Of a DNA stretch of 64,000 nucleotides, positions 61,059-64,000 are shown in pieces (the stretch's first letter is position 1; each line of letters begins with the position of its first letter). Both the position numbers and the translations under genes were made by a program. The stretch spans positions 1 to 64,000 of the forward strand of contig DASRFG010000015.1 in the NCBI GenBank assembly GCA_035651655.1, given 5' to 3'. The stretch is from Terriglobales bacterium. Lineage in GTDB: Bacteria; Acidobacteriota; Terriglobia; Terriglobales; Acidobacteriaceae. The notes under the pieces are model-generated. The model had not been told where the DNA came from. It was given only the letters and a program-made list of their open reading frames with translations, and made no database searches.

Positions 61059-61069
61059 GCGAACCTGTC

Positions 61070-62182
61070 TTATTCCTCGATCGATAAAGTAGAAGAAACT
61101 GTAGGTTGTTCTAGATTCACCCGAGCAGGAATTTCGAGCCCCGAGTATTCACGGATGAAGCGTTCGATCTCAAGCGATACACATTCTCTGGTCAGAGAGG
61201 TAGCAGTCGAGGGAGTTTTCCGCTCCGGAGCTTTGCGGAACTGCAACTTCTCAATTTCTTCCTGCTGGTGAATCATTTTTAGCAGGCCCATCCGGGTCAA
61301 AGCCTCGTCAGCCGCTCCCAGTTTTCCGGCAAAGATGCTATAGGCGTTAAGTCCTAGCAGAGCGGCTTCACGTACCATGGTGCCGCCGCCACTGAAGATC
61401 GCGTCCGAATGCCACATTAAACTCAACCCATCGACCGCTTCGCTCGAAATGCGGAAGCGATCCGAAAGCGGGCCGTATTGTTTGCGCAACGCTATCGCTT
61501 GTTCCTCAGTGCGGGTAAGCGTGACAACCTGGATGTCGTTCTGCTGTTGCAATCGCTGCATCAGAGTATGAAGTAACTTCTCCGACTTCGGATCCTGATA
61601 ATGCGCCCACGTAGAAGGAGGACGGAGGGTCACAATAATTCGTTTTGGATCGAGCTGTAACTGGGTAAGGATGTTAGGGTCTGGCTTGAAGTCGTAAATG
61701 TACACTTCCTCTTTAAACCCAGGATAGGTCACCAATTTGTTCAGCTTCAGACCCTGCTTTTGGAGACGCTGCACCGGAATCTGCTGTGGTACCAGGACGC
61801 GGGTAGAGACCATGTTAAAGAAGCGGCATGAGACAAACTCATAGTCATAGAGCGTCATGGTGGGAATGCGAAGAAGATATGCAGCCAGCGCCATTGCCCG
61901 TGAACCGTGACTAATTGCAACCGTGGGCTTCTGCTTTTGTACATACCTGGCCAACTGCCCCGCCCTTTCCGCGGTTGCGCCCACTCGAGTCACAAAATGA
62001 CGTGGCGTACGATGCTTGCCGATGGTTACAAAATCGAGCCCATACCAACGGGCCAGCTCTTCTGTCTGTGAGAATGAGCGGACGGTAATAAAGTGCGGTA
62101 TGCCTTCGCGCTCCAGCTTACGAATGATGGGAGCGAAGAATTGCACGTGCGGCGAATTGTCTAAATCTATCCAAACGTTCAT
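61070..62182 (-). CDS. DUF354 family putative glycosyltransferase
   Basis: ATG 62182 is chosen because the family start 'MNVWIDLDNSPHVQFFAPII' begins there; the upstream frame from 62254 looks non-coding. The 370-residue product has a GT-B-like layout: N-domain 'IGKHRTPRHFVTRVGATAERAGQLARYVQKQKPTVAISHGSRAMALAAYL', C-domain 'DPKRIIVTLRPPSTWAHYQDPKSEKLLHTLMQRL' and 'SDAIFSGGGTMVREAALLGLNAYSIFAG', which resembles a nucleotide-sugar site. DUF354 proteins are common in archaeal and bacterial sugar clusters beside WecB. A transferase role in repeat-unit assembly is probable; donor and acceptor are unknown. Confidence 0.85.
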   Translation of the reverse strand: MNVWIDLDNSPHVQFFAPIIRKLEREGIPHFITVRSFSQTEELARWYGLDFVTIGKHRTPRHFVTRVGATAERAGQLARYVQKQKPTVAISHGSRAMALAAYLLRIPTMTLYDYEFVSCRFFNMVSTRVLVPQQIPVQRLQKQGLKLNKLVTYPGFKEEVYIYDFKPDPNILTQLQLDPKRIIVTLRPPSTWAHYQDPKSEKLLHTLMQRLQQQNDIQVVTLTRTEEQAIALRKQYGPLSDRFRISSEAVDGLSLMWHSDAIFSGGGTMVREAALLGLNAYSIFAGKLGAADEALTRMGLLKMIHQQEEIEKLQFRKAPERKTPSTATSLTRECVSLEIERFIREYSGLEIPARVNLEQPTVSSTLSIEE

Positions 62183-62261
62183 GGTTGTTCCAGGAAATCC
62201 CTCGGCGTGAGCGAGTTTGTGAGTGTTGGAATTGGGATACTGGTATGGAACCATTTACTGT

Positions 62262-63764
62262 TCATTGGTTTCTGTGGTCCGGTGACTGCACTGGTGTTTC
62301 TTGTTCTCCGTTCATAGAGCGTTGGCAAACTTCATCAGAGTTGGTGCGGCAGCGAGAGACTTCATAAAGAGGCCTTCCCTGCACTGCCCGAAAATACTGC
62401 GACGGCAACGGCTCCTTCTGCTCCCAGGCAACCATGCTGTTCTGCGGTAACGCACGCACTCGAAACTGCTTGGTTGACGGCTCATAGTTGCCAAAACTGA
62501 AACAATGTCCGATGCAAGCACGATCCAAGATCATGCTGATATCGGTCCCTTCCACCGCGGGATAGTAGAACTTCCCAATCACTCTTTCTCCCGCCGGCAG
62601 TTGGCGGACGGTTGCCTCAACATTGGATTCCAACCGGTTCATTGCGCCCGTGTCTCTATATGCCAGGCCAAAGAAAACCGCGGCGACCGCGATAAGTCCC
62701 CCCGCGTGCCAGCGCGCCGGCTTCACTTGAGCTAGCAACGCACAGCCCATAATCGCCGCTATCAGCGAAAACCTTTCAGTGACGTCCCCGTAGTCGGCAT
62801 TGTATGAAGGGAGCCAGATCTCTCTCGGCAATAGAAAAGCGCCGACTGCGCAGAGAACGTACATTTGAAATGGCAAACCAAGTAAAGATTCGCGATATCC
62901 TTGGGCGCGGACAAGCCGAACGAACAATACTCCGGCTATCAGGAGGAAGGCGACAAATACAACGCGATAAGGCTTCCCGAAAAGACGCACCTGATCAATA
63001 CCGGTTGCAAGCAGAATCTGGCGGACGGTCCAGTGCGACTGGAAGAGACGTACGACGGCCTCTCGTAAGCCTAGAAGAACTGCGATTCCCGCCAAGAACG
63101 GGATGGCTCGATGTTTGAGCGCTATGCCCCTATAGATAAGCGTATATAGCCAGGCAGAAAGCGTCCAAATCACAGGCAATGGCTGTGCCAGCCATGCCAA
63201 GGCGAGCAATGTTCCGGCCGCGGCGTAGTCCCAAGTCGTAGCCCGCCACAAAATCGCGAGTGCAAAGAATGATAAGCCAAGCGCAAGGTAGTAATTGAAC
63301 AGCCCTTGGTGGAACACCGCCCCATACGCAAATACTGCAATGGCGGGAGTAATGAACCACGGTACGCGTCGAGTGATGGCGCAAACAGTTGCGAAGGCGC
63401 CCCAAAAGAAAATAAGAACGGAAGCTCCCACCGCGATCCGCTGAGCAGCCGAAAAGCCCACCACCGCAGAAAGCCAGGTCAAAACACTGTCGAAAAGTAC
63501 GTTGGTCCACTGTTGGGTCAGCAAAAGACCAGGCGCGTTGCCTGACTTGATGAGAAGTGCCAGCCAAGCGTTGTAAGCATGGCTGCCCAGATCTCCAGCT
63601 TCAATTCTGGGATGCCAAAAGCACGGCACCAGCACGCCGAAGCTGATTGCGGCGATCGCCACGCCATGAGCGCGCACGAATTCCCCTGCGCGGGCGAGGC
63701 ACGACACTGCGGTGCCTTCTCTGGCCTTTATCTCTCGATCAACGGTGATAATCGCAGTAGACAT
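62262..63764 (-). CDS. polytopic membrane protein, GT-C-like, of the exopolysaccharide operon
   Basis: The 500-residue protein has about 11-12 membrane helices and a soluble C-terminal tail (about 400-500). The first external loop holds 'WHPRIEAGDLGSHAYNAWLALLIKSG', where 'GDLGSHAYNAW' could be the acidic GT-C loop. The last part contains 'LPAGERVIGKFYYPAVEGTDISMILDRACIGHCFSFGNYEPSTKQFRVR'. Similar Acidobacteria proteins are annotated as hypothetical or glycosyltransferase-family membrane proteins; function is inferred from topology and neighbours only. It is the most upstream intact gene of the minus-strand operon in this window. Confidence 0.7.
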   Translation of the reverse strand: MSTAIITVDREIKAREGTAVSCLARAGEFVRAHGVAIAAISFGVLVPCFWHPRIEAGDLGSHAYNAWLALLIKSGNAPGLLLTQQWTNVLFDSVLTWLSAVVGFSAAQRIAVGASVLIFFWGAFATVCAITRRVPWFITPAIAVFAYGAVFHQGLFNYYLALGLSFFALAILWRATTWDYAAAGTLLALAWLAQPLPVIWTLSAWLYTLIYRGIALKHRAIPFLAGIAVLLGLREAVVRLFQSHWTVRQILLATGIDQVRLFGKPYRVVFVAFLLIAGVLFVRLVRAQGYRESLLGLPFQMYVLCAVGAFLLPREIWLPSYNADYGDVTERFSLIAAIMGCALLAQVKPARWHAGGLIAVAAVFFGLAYRDTGAMNRLESNVEATVRQLPAGERVIGKFYYPAVEGTDISMILDRACIGHCFSFGNYEPSTKQFRVRALPQNSMVAWEQKEPLPSQYFRAVQGRPLYEVSRCRTNSDEVCQRSMNGEQETPVQSPDHRNQ

Positions 63765-63782
63765 TAATAGTTGAGGGACTGC

Positions 63783-64000
63783 TCACCTCATCGTGACTAA
63801 CGATTCGTGTTTTTGCTGAACCTCTGCCCTAGCATCAGCGTGCTCCGACGCCGAACGCGTGGGCTCGTGGTCTCTTAAACTACGGGGACGAAGACGGGCG
63901 AGTGCGCGGACGCTAAAAGCCTGGTCTATGCTAAACACGCCATATAAAGTCGCCATCGACGCCAATCCCAATAGGTATTGCCGTGCGGGTTGCACAACAA
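63783..64000 (-). CDS. possible 3' end of a gene leaving the window
   Basis: The frame is open from the window edge to a stop at 63783, giving at least 70 residues: a hydrophobic stretch 'YLLGLASMATLYGVFSI', then an Arg-rich and Glu/Gln-rich tail. It ends 18 nt before the membrane-protein gene, a spacing consistent with the same operon. Without the upstream part I cannot confirm that it is coding. Confidence 0.3.
   Translation of the reverse strand, partial: VVQPARQYLLGLASMATLYGVFSIDQAFSVRALARLRPRSLRDHEPTRSASEHADARAEVQQKHESLVTMR

Overview
The window looks like chromosomal DNA of a soil Acidobacteriota bacterium of the Terriglobia/Koribacter type. This is inferred from gene content, not from a marker gene. 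The signs are many large secreted or lipid-anchored beta-rich proteins (Ig-like, choice-of-anchor D, PQQ/NHL/Kelch propellers, HAF and CRTAC1 repeats), glycine/proline-rich linkers behind lipoboxes, an exosortase locus, and two complete BY-kinase exopolysaccharide loci. The only RNA gene seen is one tRNA-Val.

Layout. 1-4.7 kb is accessory: a divergent pair of HTH-containing proteins, then tRNA-Val(TAC). Its 5' half is repeated exactly (32 bp) 1.96 kb away, bracketing a small cassette with a membrane protein and an overlapping 83-aa/PIN-domain pair. A tandem, hairpin-rich repeat array follows (4.70-5.02 kb). 5.2-14.3 kb is exopolysaccharide/exosortase locus 1: BY-kinase, TPR protein and O-antigen-ligase-like protein on +; on -, under a near-consensus promoter, a 64-aa sorting-signal protein (PENPT motif), the exosortase and EpsI; then a methyltransferase. 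14.3-19.1 kb carries three secreted beta-propeller-type proteins. 19.7-26.3 kb holds a CpsB-like phosphatase, a WbpA-like sugar-nucleotide dehydrogenase, a 40-aa membrane protein, an M23 peptidase, an STN/HEAT protein and a sialidase-like secreted protein. 26.4-29.6 kb is a sulfonate-type ABC operon led by a cysteine-free Rrf2 regulator with an excellent palindromic operator. 29.7-29.86 kb is an intergenic run of consecutive hairpins, most with TGCAA in or beside the loop. 29.9-56.5 kb is mostly extracytoplasmic proteins (two Ig-like lipoproteins, one fused to a phosphoesterase; a choice-of-anchor D/DMFase fusion; CRTAC1; a galactose-oxidase-like protein with a full set of copper-radical residues; two paralogous pectate-lyase-fold proteins) plus two GT-C type membrane glycosyltransferases. 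56.6-63.8 kb is exopolysaccharide locus 2 on -: Wza, Wzc, WecB, a DUF354 protein and a polytopic membrane protein.

How it fits together. The two polymer loci, the PHP phosphatase, the UDP-sugar enzymes and the membrane glycosyltransferases can make, polymerise, regulate and export surface polysaccharide. The exosortase module would sort a very small PExPT-type substrate at the same surface. The secreted enzymes (pectate-lyase fold, copper radical oxidase, M23 peptidase, phosphoesterase) suit remodelling of polysaccharide or cell wall. The best candidates for something undescribed are the hairpin array at 29.7 kb, the minimal exosortase substrate with an exosortase lacking an obvious third catalytic residue, and the tRNA-bracketed PIN cassette.
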